Translations under genes and position numbers: made by a program
From: JBKBUF01 sp046290815
GTDB lineage: Bacteria > Bacteroidota > Bacteroidia > Cytophagales > Cytophagaceae
Reading direction: 5' to 3'
Assembly: GCA_046290815.1 (NCBI GenBank)
Contig: JBKBUF010000004.1
Span: forward strand, 1 to 64,000
DNA length: 64,000 bases
The notes under the pieces: model-generated
Databases searched by the model: none
What the model was told of the DNA's origin: nothing
The model's input: the letters and a program-made list of their open reading frames with translations, nothing else
Part shown: positions 7,377 to 16,208 of the stretch, piece after piece
Numbering within the stretch: the stretch's first letter is position 1
Layout of the letters: every line of letters begins with the position of its first letter

Positions 7377-9437
7377 ATGAAGAGAAGAGGGCCACTCGTT
7401 TCATATATTATTATATGTCTGAAAGTCCTTTTTCTTATAGTGCTTCCGACCCTGGCATTTTCGCAGACAGATACAATACCTTCTCAAAATCCGGAAAAGG
7501 TTGCTCCCAGAAGGTTCTTTTATTCGGAACGAGACAGCATATTTACCTCCAATGATACCATAGTTGTGAAAAGAGAAATTATGGTGCGGGATAAAGACAC
7601 ACTCACCTGCAAAGAGGAAAATGGAAAAGAGCTGTGCGACATCATCACACGAAGAGACACAATTGTGATCAGTATAGATACCTTGAAATCTTCCACTGAA
7701 AAGGTATTGGAAGGTTTGCAGCGATTTACCAAAAGACGGAATCCTATAGCAAGACTTTTAAGTAATATTCTTGTCTTTGAGCATAAGGAAAACAGTCCTG
7801 CAGTAAATCCTGAAGAGAAGAGTGAGCAGCCTTTTGATCAGTATGAAGGAATGCCAATAAGAAATGTAAATATAAAAGTGCTGAATGTATTTGGGACTTC
7901 TATTACTAATCCGGAAAGGCGACCTTCCTCTTTCTTTGAAAAAACAGGTAACTCTTTTCATATAAAAACTCATAACTGGGTAATAAGAAACAGGCTTTTG
8001 TTTAAAAACCATGATGTGGTGGATCCATTTCTTTTTTCTGAATCAGAACGTCTGCTTAGATCCACCAACTTCATATATGACGCACGGATTTTTCTGAAAT
8101 CCACATCAGACGAAGATAGTGTAGATGTGACAGTAGTGGTGCAGGACATGTGGAGTTTATCCGGAAGTGTAGATGTGCCCCGGGGACTGGATGTGCACCA
8201 GTTTTCCTTGCGTGATAATAATTTTGCAGGTCTGGGTCAGCAATGGTATGCCAACGTCTTGCTGGATCCCCGGGTGCCAGATGGTTACCACCTGCGAACC
8301 AATTATTTTATTCAAAATATTTATAAAGGGTTAGTCAATTCTGACATATATTATAATTATGTCAATGGTTTGCGACATTACGGTTTCGGGATAAATAAGG
8401 ACTTTCAAACTACAGCTATCAAATGGATAGGAGGGGTAAATACAAGTTTTCAGGAATTATGGCCTTACAATCTTCCGCCGGATAGTTTTACAAGGGCTCA
8501 GAAGATTTCACTATACAGAAATGATTTCTGGATGGGGCATGTGGTACCGGTTTTTACCAAAAACCTGAAAGAAGATAAAGGGACACGTATGGTGATCACT
8601 GCCCGGGCAGTAAGGGAAGATTTTTATAATGCAGTGCCTGAGAGAGATACGCTTCCTTTTATATACAAAGATACCCGCCACTATTTGGGAAGTATAGGTT
8701 TTATAAATCGTCGATTTTATAAAGATAAATACATTTTCAGGCTTGGAAGGACGGAAGACGTTCCGGTCGGACACCTGTTGAGTTTGACCTATGGTGTAAG
8801 AACCAGACCCGGAATCAAGGACCCTTACTTGGGAATCAACTCTGTGACGAATAAAATGCTGAAAGGTCTGGGATATTTTTCTCTTGCAGGAGGTATTGGA
8901 GGCTATTATACCAATCAGGGATGGAAGGAGGGGTTGATGTATTTAAGGTATCTTTATTTTACTCCTTTAATAAAGATGGGAAACTGGAGGCTCAGGAATT
9001 ACCTGAGTCTGCGCTATACCAACGGAATACAGAGGCTTGCCGGAGAATCGGTGCATATGAATATGGAGAACGGCATCAGGGGATTTAACCGGGCACCGCT
9101 GCGAGGTACACAAAGGCAGGTGATAAATCTTGAGGCCAATTTTTACCCGCCCCTGGATTTATTAGGTTTTAAAATGGCTTTTATAGCCTTTGCCGATCTG
9201 GGATGGATAGGCAATGATAAGCTTTTTACTAAAGAAAATTTCTTCCCTGGTTATGGAATAGGTTTCAGGTTCAGAAACGAACACCTGGTATTTGATATGG
9301 TTCAAATCATGCTGGCTTATTATCCTAAGGCTACGATCTACGATGCTCAGAATTTTCATTTGTACGAGCGTACGCGTTTTTTCTACAATTTCTTTGATTT
9401 TCATTACACAAGGCCATATCCGGAGCAGTATCAGTAG
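7377..9437 (+). CDS. Omp85/BamA-superfamily outer-membrane protein
   Basis: 686 residues. I start at ATG 7377, which has an AGAGGA ribosome site and directly opens a signal peptide (ends LAFSQ); the frame extends upstream only to a GTG at 7305 with no such support. Residues of about 150-270 look like one or more POTRA domains (NRLLFKNHDVVDPF then LLRSTNFIYDARIFL). The C-terminal half is a 16-strand-type barrel with the superfamily hallmark IRGF in NMENGIRGFNRAPL. It is far from the main BamA in size and has few POTRAs, so it may insert or secrete specific proteins or lipids; the exact role is unknown. Single gene, followed by repeat words. Confidence 0.8.
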   Translation: MKRRGPLVSYIIICLKVLFLIVLPTLAFSQTDTIPSQNPEKVAPRRFFYSERDSIFTSNDTIVVKREIMVRDKDTLTCKEENGKELCDIITRRDTIVISIDTLKSSTEKVLEGLQRFTKRRNPIARLLSNILVFEHKENSPAVNPEEKSEQPFDQYEGMPIRNVNIKVLNVFGTSITNPERRPSSFFEKTGNSFHIKTHNWVIRNRLLFKNHDVVDPFLFSESERLLRSTNFIYDARIFLKSTSDEDSVDVTVVVQDMWSLSGSVDVPRGLDVHQFSLRDNNFAGLGQQWYANVLLDPRVPDGYHLRTNYFIQNIYKGLVNSDIYYNYVNGLRHYGFGINKDFQTTAIKWIGGVNTSFQELWPYNLPPDSFTRAQKISLYRNDFWMGHVVPVFTKNLKEDKGTRMVITARAVREDFYNAVPERDTLPFIYKDTRHYLGSIGFINRRFYKDKYIFRLGRTEDVPVGHLLSLTYGVRTRPGIKDPYLGINSVTNKMLKGLGYFSLAGGIGGYYTNQGWKEGLMYLRYLYFTPLIKMGNWRLRNYLSLRYTNGIQRLAGESVHMNMENGIRGFNRAPLRGTQRQVINLEANFYPPLDLLGFKMAFIAFADLGWIGNDKLFTKENFFPGYGIGFRFRNEHLVFDMVQIMLAYYPKATIYDAQNFHLYERTRFFYNFFDFHYTRPYPEQYQ

Positions 9438-9511
9438 TCATTAATCAATAGTTATTAGTCTTAAGTCGATACTTCTGACTTACGACTCCTGACTTCAGAC
9501 TTCAGACTAAC
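9434..9511 (+). repeat. Run of GACTTC / AGTCTTAAG words after the Omp85 gene
   Basis: A tandem-like run of related short words (GACTTACGACTCCTGACTTC then AGACTTCAGAC). A related run with inverted halves is at 21996-22051. Starts at the stop codon of the gene and is in the gene's sense. Confidence 0.55.
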
Positions 9512-10113
9512 GCCTGTTCTTATCGCGCCTTATCAATTTTTAATATTCCGATAATTATCAATCCTTCTCATTAATAATCAGCTTAATGGTATTTTTTCTA
9601 TTTTGCGCCTTTTGCGCCCAAATAGCAAGGTAATAAACTGAATATCAATAATTTATATTTAATTTTGTTTGCATATTTACTTCCTTGTGTTGATATTTGT
9701 TTCGAAATGATTAAATAAAATCTTCGGAAGGTTCAATACTAAAATTAATCAATTGTAGAAAACCGATAATTAATTGTAGTATTTCGTAAAATATTATAGA
9801 AGAAAGTTTTTTAATTTAAATTTAATCTAATAATATTGTAAATCTTCTGAGGCATAAAAACACGTATAGTACGGGAAGACATTATGTTCATACCATGTTT
9901 TGCGGAAATCTCCCAGCCCCCCTTATTTTGGAGTGTTTCCGGTTTGAGAATGAATTGTTTTTCCGATGCCGATTGTGTAAGAAAATCAGTGAATGCGCTT
10001 AATAGTAATTTTAAAATAGATGGTCACCGGAATGATTTTCCCGTATCCATGTCAGCATTGTTGAGCCGCTTCATCTTTTTATTGAAATTCATCTAACTTA
10101 AAATTAATACATA
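9438..10113. other. Intergenic region and leader upstream of the polysaccharide-type locus
   Basis: About 680 bp. The first 75 bp are repeat words, followed by AT-rich DNA. From about 9890 base composition rises, and 9903-9941 can fold as CGGAAA / TTTCCG with an inner TCC/GGA pairing, close to where a leader transcript would run. A 70-codon frame at 9884-10096 has no recognisable product. A regulatory leader is possible but unproven. Confidence 0.35.
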
Positions 10114-12261
10114 TTGAAAACGAGTACTGGAATTTTGGTTTTACTGTTTGCCTGTCTGAACGGTTGGAACGCCATTGCCGGTGAACCCGGTAATGAAAGA
10201 GACAATCGAGAAACAGGTGCTCCGGTAGTTCTGGCCAAACCGGGATCTGATACGCCCGGAATCAGAAATTTGCAGGAGACGAAGTCAAACAATTATAAAA
10301 GGTGGTCCGGTCTTAAGTATTCCGGATACATCAGGTCTTTTAATCAATACAGGGTTATGCCGGAGCGCTACCAGGGTATTGACGCTGAAAAGCAAATCGT
10401 AGTTAATGGAGTTGAAATGTATGGCGGTACTCTTCAAGGTTATCAGGAGCCATTGTTTCTTCTTCGTCTGGAAGGTAATCCGACCTCAAAGACATTCTTC
10501 AAGCTGGAGTATGCATTGGATAATCAGATGACAGGTATTGTAAGAGACAATAGCCAGGCACAATCAGGTACCAACCTCCCATACAACAGAAGAGCAACTA
10601 GTTATCGTGTCCTTCAATTTGAAGCTTCAGCCAATACAGACTTCGGAGACTTCAGGCTTATTTGCGGTGGTGGTGTCCTTTGGTACAGAGTGAGTCCTTT
10701 CACATTCTGGAACTATGAGTACCGTGATGATATGTTCGAAAGGTATCCATGGGAACCGGAAGGGTATTCCTTCAACAGATACAATCAGTTTTACGCTACA
10801 CAGAATATTGCCAGAGATTCAAGATGGGGTAATACGGCTACTCAAGGTTTTATCCTTGAAGCAAGAAACCTTCCATTCGGATTTGGTGGTAACATAGTAT
10901 ATGGTAAAACGGATAACTCCGGAGGTTTTCAGTCATTCACCACAAGAACTCCCCGTAATCTGGGCGCCTTTAGAGTAGATAAAGCATTCGGAAGGCATAA
11001 ATTCGGTATCAATTATTTCAATCAGTTTGGTGCTATCGATAGCAGGGATGAATTCCGTATCAAACAAAAAATACTAACACTTGATGGTCGTGTGAATTTT
11101 GACAATGTCAGAATTTACTTTGAAGCCGGTGCCGGTAAATTCCAGGATTTTATAGCACAGAGGGATATTACCACCAACCTTTCCGAATACATGCCTAACA
11201 ATCCTGAGGTAAAAAATGAGGAGAGATTCTTTCCCAAAGATACTATCGCCGGACTGAACTGGAATTGGGCTCCGGCTTTAATGATGCAGGCAGATATTTC
11301 TAAGGATATGTTTGGTTTACCGTTGAACATTATGCTTTACAGAATTGAAAAATCAACTGTAAACATCAACAGTCAGATCCTTAATTCAGCTAACCCTCAT
11401 GCACTTGCTACACCGACCAATATAGGATCAGCTTATAACGTGACAACCTTCCACGGGGTGGTTACTGATATTCAGCAAATGACCAATAACAGACAGGCTG
11501 CTTACCTGAAACATGAAGATACTTATGGTAAATTCAAACTGATGATCGGTACCGGTCTTGGACAGGAGCTTGAAAATCTGAGCAACGGTATTTCATACCA
11601 ACACAGAGCTAATGCCTTTACCCGTTCAAGATTCGCATTCTTCACTGCAGGTAATGGTCCATATGGAAGGATCAACAATATATTCAGAAGAACATTCGAG
11701 ACAATCTACATTACAGATACGGTGGTAGATTACAAAAAAGGATACAATAGCATCGACCTTTCTATGAAGTATAAATTCTCCTTCCTGGGAAGAGACCTTA
11801 TAGTATCCAACTACAATAACTTCAGCTCAGTACAGGATAAGTTTTCTGCCATACCTGTATTCGATGACAAAGCATTCCTTAGATACTTTTATGAGGAATT
11901 TATGGCATTCTATGCTTTGACCTCTAAAATTTCACTTGTCGGTTTTGTTTCTCACGAAAGAGCGATGGGTAACATGAGAACTGAACTTGCAGATGCTGAT
12001 GGTAACAGGATTATGAATGACCCTTTAACACAGCCAAAAGTTAATGTGAACAATGAACCGGTAAGTTATGCTGTTTATCGTGCTGACGGAAAACCTATAG
12101 ATCAAAGAGGCATGGGATATGGCATTGGAGTGGATTACGATTTCAGCGGAAGAGCGGGTTTATACCTGAGACATCGCTGGTTTAACCACAGAGACGTTAA
12201 CTTTATCCATGATAAATTTCATGGTCAGGAAACTGCAGTTGAATTGAAAATTTTCTTCTAG
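10114..12261 (+). CDS. Outer-membrane beta-barrel protein, first gene of the polysaccharide-type locus (TTG start)
   Basis: 715 residues. The signal peptide begins immediately (KTSTGILVLLFACLNGW, ending IAGE), and a TAA lies three codons upstream, so the start must be TTG at 10114 or ATA at 10111; there is no ATG before residue 80. The remainder is dense in barrel strands (GYIRSFNQYRVMP, FRLICGGGVLWYRVSPF, VDYDFSGRAGLYLRHRWF) and ends in Phe (ELKIFF), typical of outer-membrane proteins. I do not recognise a named family. It heads a same-strand run with a second barrel, three lipoproteins and a beta-glucosidase, which suggests uptake or surface handling of a glucan. Confidence 0.75.
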   Translation: MKTSTGILVLLFACLNGWNAIAGEPGNERDNRETGAPVVLAKPGSDTPGIRNLQETKSNNYKRWSGLKYSGYIRSFNQYRVMPERYQGIDAEKQIVVNGVEMYGGTLQGYQEPLFLLRLEGNPTSKTFFKLEYALDNQMTGIVRDNSQAQSGTNLPYNRRATSYRVLQFEASANTDFGDFRLICGGGVLWYRVSPFTFWNYEYRDDMFERYPWEPEGYSFNRYNQFYATQNIARDSRWGNTATQGFILEARNLPFGFGGNIVYGKTDNSGGFQSFTTRTPRNLGAFRVDKAFGRHKFGINYFNQFGAIDSRDEFRIKQKILTLDGRVNFDNVRIYFEAGAGKFQDFIAQRDITTNLSEYMPNNPEVKNEERFFPKDTIAGLNWNWAPALMMQADISKDMFGLPLNIMLYRIEKSTVNINSQILNSANPHALATPTNIGSAYNVTTFHGVVTDIQQMTNNRQAAYLKHEDTYGKFKLMIGTGLGQELENLSNGISYQHRANAFTRSRFAFFTAGNGPYGRINNIFRRTFETIYITDTVVDYKKGYNSIDLSMKYKFSFLGRDLIVSNYNNFSSVQDKFSAIPVFDDKAFLRYFYEEFMAFYALTSKISLVGFVSHERAMGNMRTELADADGNRIMNDPLTQPKVNVNNEPVSYAVYRADGKPIDQRGMGYGIGVDYDFSGRAGLYLRHRWFNHRDVNFIHDKFHGQETAVELKIFF

Positions 12262-12314
12262 TCTAATCGAACCCAAAAATGAATTTTTCTAAAGAATTAA
12301 ATACATACAATATA

Positions 12315-14063
12315 ATGAGCAAGAAACTCTTACTAACGCTTGTAATAATAGTTGCAGGATTCTCCACTGCAACCAAAGCGCAAACTGTATACTTTAATGG
12401 ATTGGGACGTGCCATCGTTACCAATGAATCATTAAGTGGAAGTATTCTTAAAGGTGATACAACCAGACCCGATAGAAGAGGTACAGGTGGATACACCTTG
12501 TTTGACCTCGGTGTAAATGCCCAACCCAATGAGCACCTTAGAGCAAGTGCTATCCTCAGAATCAGAAACGAGTTCGGAGGATTTTACGGAGACGGTAGCT
12601 TACTGAATTTCCGTCAGCTGAGACTTGATGGTGTTATTGCAAAAGTGGTAAAATATGAAATAGGTGACATTGATTTGGCACTTACTCCATACACACTTTT
12701 CAACTTTGATGAAATTTATCATGACTACGAAGCTGACATCTTTGCTATAAGAAGAAGCATAGTACACTATGAAAATTTCAACTTCGGTAATAAATGGCGA
12801 TTGCAGGGTGCACATGGTTCATCCAATATAAGATTCTCAAAAGGGATCGAGAAAATCGGATTGAGAGCTTTCGCCAGCAGAACAAGACAGAACAATCTGT
12901 TGAATGTTCCTGACAGACTTCTTTTCGGTGGACGTGCTGATGTGGTTCAAAGCAAATTTATCCAGGCAGGCGTGAATTACATTAAGATGGCAGATATCAC
13001 CGGAACCGTTCCTGATACCAGTTTTGAATTTAACAACCGAGTATTTACAATTGACTATCGACTGACCTATGATAATGACAATATCGGTGTAGCTCTATAC
13101 GGTGAAACAGGTTTTTCAAGATACTCTATGTTCAGAGCATTGGATGATACCACAGTTTCAAAAAACAGCAGCTTTTATGATATAGGTTTATCCGGAGAAT
13201 ACAAACCGCTAAAAATAAAATTATTCGCTCAGTATAGATATGTTGGTTATGATTTTTCTAGTCCAGGAGCACAAACTAGAAGGATTTATGACATGGGTAG
13301 GCCATCCATTTTTCCAAATGTAAATAATGGTGCCATTAGAAATCCAGGAATTTTTGACAGATATAGTGATGAAGCAGGAAGCCCTCTAAGTTCTTCAACC
13401 AATGGAGAATTTATGCGAAACTTTACCATTCAGCCTGGATTGATGCTTTTTAATCCAATGTATAACAACATTACTCCATATGGAATAGCTACTCCAAACC
13501 GTCAGGGGATTACTGCAGGAGCAGGTTTTGGTGATGTAGATAAAGTTTTGAGAGGAGACTTAAAAGTTGATGTATTATCAGAAGTAACTGGCGAAGGAAC
13601 TCCTGAAACCAGGAAGTTTTTCGGTATCAGAGGTGGAACGGTATTAAATGCTGGAAAATTATTAATGTGGGAGAAATTACTCTCAGTAAATGCAGGCTTT
13701 AGATTGGAAAATACTAATAGAGGAGGGGTGAATCCGATTGACTTCAAGTCAACTTTGGTTGATGCTGGTTTAAATCTGGAGATTATAAAAAATCTAGATA
13801 TAATGGCAGGATATAAATATTTTTCTGCTAAAGGAAATGAATTTATTCTTGGAAGGGATGCTTATAATTCTTTAACTGGCGCACCTATACCTGTTGATTT
13901 TGATCTTAATGAAAGCATATTAGCCGGAGGAATTCGTTATAGGTTCAGCAGAAACACTTTCTTTACTGGTCAGTACAATATGGTCGCAAGAAATTTCAAA
14001 AATTTTGTTGACAACAATTATAACATCAACCAGGTGTTTCTAAACTATACAATGGTATTCTAA
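12315..14063 (+). CDS. Outer-membrane beta-barrel protein, second of the locus
   Basis: 582 residues from the ATG at 12315, which gives a clean signal peptide (MSKKLLLTLVIIVAGF, cleaved after TKAQ); the frame also has an ATG at 12279 that would add 12 hydrophilic residues. The body is barrel strands (HLRASAILRIRNEF, NIGVALYGETGFSRY, LDIMAGYKYFSAKG) and ends NYTMVF with terminal Phe. It is 53 bp behind the first barrel and 11 bp before the next lipoprotein, so surely in one operon. Family not recognised. The 3' half (from about 13250) looks richer in A/T third positions than the 5' half. Confidence 0.75.
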   Translation: MSKKLLLTLVIIVAGFSTATKAQTVYFNGLGRAIVTNESLSGSILKGDTTRPDRRGTGGYTLFDLGVNAQPNEHLRASAILRIRNEFGGFYGDGSLLNFRQLRLDGVIAKVVKYEIGDIDLALTPYTLFNFDEIYHDYEADIFAIRRSIVHYENFNFGNKWRLQGAHGSSNIRFSKGIEKIGLRAFASRTRQNNLLNVPDRLLFGGRADVVQSKFIQAGVNYIKMADITGTVPDTSFEFNNRVFTIDYRLTYDNDNIGVALYGETGFSRYSMFRALDDTTVSKNSSFYDIGLSGEYKPLKIKLFAQYRYVGYDFSSPGAQTRRIYDMGRPSIFPNVNNGAIRNPGIFDRYSDEAGSPLSSSTNGEFMRNFTIQPGLMLFNPMYNNITPYGIATPNRQGITAGAGFGDVDKVLRGDLKVDVLSEVTGEGTPETRKFFGIRGGTVLNAGKLLMWEKLLSVNAGFRLENTNRGGVNPIDFKSTLVDAGLNLEIIKNLDIMAGYKYFSAKGNEFILGRDAYNSLTGAPIPVDFDLNESILAGGIRYRFSRNTFFTGQYNMVARNFKNFVDNNYNINQVFLNYTMVF

Positions 14064-14074
14064 TAGTTAGAATT

Positions 14075-15148
14075 ATGAAAAAACAACATGTGATTTTCAA
14101 GGCTTTGGTAATCCTTCCTTTATGCATAGCACTTTTCAGTTCATGCAAAAAAGATTTGCCTGAAGCAGGATTTATAGGCGAGGAATACAGATCTGCGCCT
14201 GAGGGCTTTAATGTAACCAGCGATTTTGTTGCGAGTCCTGAAATTGTAAACTTTACCTCGACAAATCCTACTCAGAATAAAGTGACTTTCAATGTTACAA
14301 TGAGTCATGCTGTAACATACTTTATTGAATTAAGAGGTGTAACCTCTGGAGCTACCTATAATTTTACTGGTATTTCCGATAAACTTGAGAATAATCCGAT
14401 TTGGGATGGTTCTCATGATGGAATATCCTTTTTCAGGGGTGGGGAAAAAGTTGTTGCAAGAATTAAATTTTTGGGTAGCAGTATTTCATTGACTGATACA
14501 GTAATTATTCAAAGAGCTAAAGTATATGGCTTCCTTATAAGCGATTTTGAAAGCCTAAATTCCGGACTAACTGGTCTTAACTGGTTTGGTTTTGGAGGAG
14601 AAGCAACTACCAATGGAATTGAGGGAATAATACCTGCGATTCAGGGTACCCGTTACTTTAGAATAAAAGGCACAGATAATATTCAGCCATTTTACTATGT
14701 CGATGGATATGGATTTCAGAGTGGAAAATTTTTGGCTGGTTATACCAATCCGGACAGTGTTTATTTTAACATTTTGGTTTATGGCAATGGAGTTGAAGCA
14801 ACAAAGCTTTCTGTGAATTTCGGAGAAGACGACAACAATAATGGTTTGAATGATGATACCGGAGCTCCAAATTATACAGTTTTGGAAGATCAGTTGACCT
14901 ATGAAGTGAAAGTAGATTGGAAAGGCTGGAAGTGGCTTTCGGTAAAATACAGTCAGATTCCATTTTCAAGGGATATGGTAGGTCAGGGAAATCTTAGTGC
15001 TCAGGGAAATTATAAAAGGGAACCCCATAAAATAGTTAAAATGGGCTTCATTTTATTAACAGATCCAAGCAAGTCTCCCGGCGACCTGATTTTTGATTAT
15101 CCTACTTTTACAATAGGAAAACCTTTACAACTTAAAGACCAACAATAA
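14075..15148 (+). CDS. Lipoprotein with C-terminal jelly-roll-like domain, paralogue A
   Basis: 357 residues with a lipoprotein signal (IALFSSC, Cys24). Two parts can be made out: an N-terminal beta-rich part ending in VIIQRAKVYGFLISDFE, and a C-terminal part of about 180 residues ending in GDLIFDYPTFTIGKPLQL. The latter runs like a galactose-binding jelly roll (start SDFES, end LIFDYPTF), a fold common in carbohydrate-binding modules. About half the residues are identical to the next gene's product, including the motif IWDGSHDGI and the C-terminus. Likely a surface or periplasmic glycan-binding lipoprotein (inference); not SusD-like. Confidence 0.7.
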   Translation: MKKQHVIFKALVILPLCIALFSSCKKDLPEAGFIGEEYRSAPEGFNVTSDFVASPEIVNFTSTNPTQNKVTFNVTMSHAVTYFIELRGVTSGATYNFTGISDKLENNPIWDGSHDGISFFRGGEKVVARIKFLGSSISLTDTVIIQRAKVYGFLISDFESLNSGLTGLNWFGFGGEATTNGIEGIIPAIQGTRYFRIKGTDNIQPFYYVDGYGFQSGKFLAGYTNPDSVYFNILVYGNGVEATKLSVNFGEDDNNNGLNDDTGAPNYTVLEDQLTYEVKVDWKGWKWLSVKYSQIPFSRDMVGQGNLSAQGNYKREPHKIVKMGFILLTDPSKSPGDLIFDYPTFTIGKPLQLKDQQ

Positions 15149-15155
15149 AATATTT

Positions 15156-16208
15156 ATGATAAATATGAGAAGCATTGGTTTTACATTAATCTGTTGGGTT
15201 ATCCTGGTTTCATGCCATGAAAAGTTGCCGCAATCAGGTTATATTGGTGAGAACTACAGATCTGCTCCTCAAAATTTTTATATTATAAGTCCCTTGGATG
15301 CTAGTCCAAAATCCGGCGTAAATTTTTCGACAGGCGGAAAAGTAAATTTGCAGGCTGAATTTAGTCATTCTATAAGCTATTTTGTAAAGATGAAAGGGCT
15401 AAACTCTAATGCAAGTTTTTCCATTTCAGGTATTGGGCAAAAAATTGAAGGAAATAATTCCATTTGGGATGGAAGCCATGATGGCATTCAATTTTTCAGA
15501 GCAGGAGAAAAAGTAGCTATTGAACTTTCCTTTCTGGGTAGCCCAATTATCTCAAGAGATACTATCATCATTCAAAGAACAAAAGTTTATGGAATATTTC
15601 TTTCAGACTTTGAAACCACTTCGCCGGCATGGAATACTTTTGAACCAATTGGTCCTGGCACTGAAACAGAAATTAACAGACAGGAAACAGGTATACCTAC
15701 TATTCAAGGCCAGGGTTACTACCGTATCAAAGGATTTGATTTAAATGCAAATTATTACATTAATGGAGTTGGTTATACTACAGGCAAAATACTTGCACCA
15801 AATACAAATGCTGATGATGTTTTTTTCAACCTGTTTGTTTATGGAAATGGTGTGACCTCTACAAAACTCTCAATTGATTTTGCTGAGGATGATAATAGTG
15901 ATAATGTTTTTGGAAACACCGGTGCTCCCAGCTATAAGGCAGAAGAAGATCAGCTAACATGGCAGATACCTGTTACCTGGAAAGGATGGAAGTTGATATC
16001 TATCAGATATAGCCAGATTCCATTCTCTAAAGACTTGCCTGGTGGTGCGGGGTTAGGTATGAAGGGGAATAATAAAAGGGAGCCTCACAAATTACATCAG
16101 ATGGGATTTGTATTACTAACAGATCCTGCCAAAAGTGCAGGAGACCTGATTTTTGATTACCCTACATTTACAATAGGGAAACCCTTACAACTAAAAGATG
16201 AACAATAA
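15156..16208 (+). CDS. Lipoprotein with C-terminal jelly-roll-like domain, paralogue B
   Basis: 350 residues, a tandem duplicate of the preceding gene 7 bp downstream. Lipoprotein signal ends VILVSC; a second in-frame ATG at residue 4 could be the true start. Shared landmarks with paralogue A: GYIGENYRSAP, IWDGSHDGIQFFRAGEK, TIIIQRTKVYG, the GNGVTSTKLSIDFAEDDN block, and the identical ending FDYPTFTIGKPLQLKD. The strongest conservation is in the C-terminal half. Same probable glycan-binding role as paralogue A; divergence suggests different ligands or partners. Confidence 0.7.
   Translation: MINMRSIGFTLICWVILVSCHEKLPQSGYIGENYRSAPQNFYIISPLDASPKSGVNFSTGGKVNLQAEFSHSISYFVKMKGLNSNASFSISGIGQKIEGNNSIWDGSHDGIQFFRAGEKVAIELSFLGSPIISRDTIIIQRTKVYGIFLSDFETTSPAWNTFEPIGPGTETEINRQETGIPTIQGQGYYRIKGFDLNANYYINGVGYTTGKILAPNTNADDVFFNLFVYGNGVTSTKLSIDFAEDDNSDNVFGNTGAPSYKAEEDQLTWQIPVTWKGWKLISIRYSQIPFSKDLPGGAGLGMKGNNKREPHKLHQMGFVLLTDPAKSAGDLIFDYPTFTIGKPLQLKDEQ

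Noticed and set aside
9884..10096. 70-codon plus-strand frame before the first barrel gene
   Set aside because: No ribosome site, no recognisable product, and it lies in a region likely to be a leader; not enough support.
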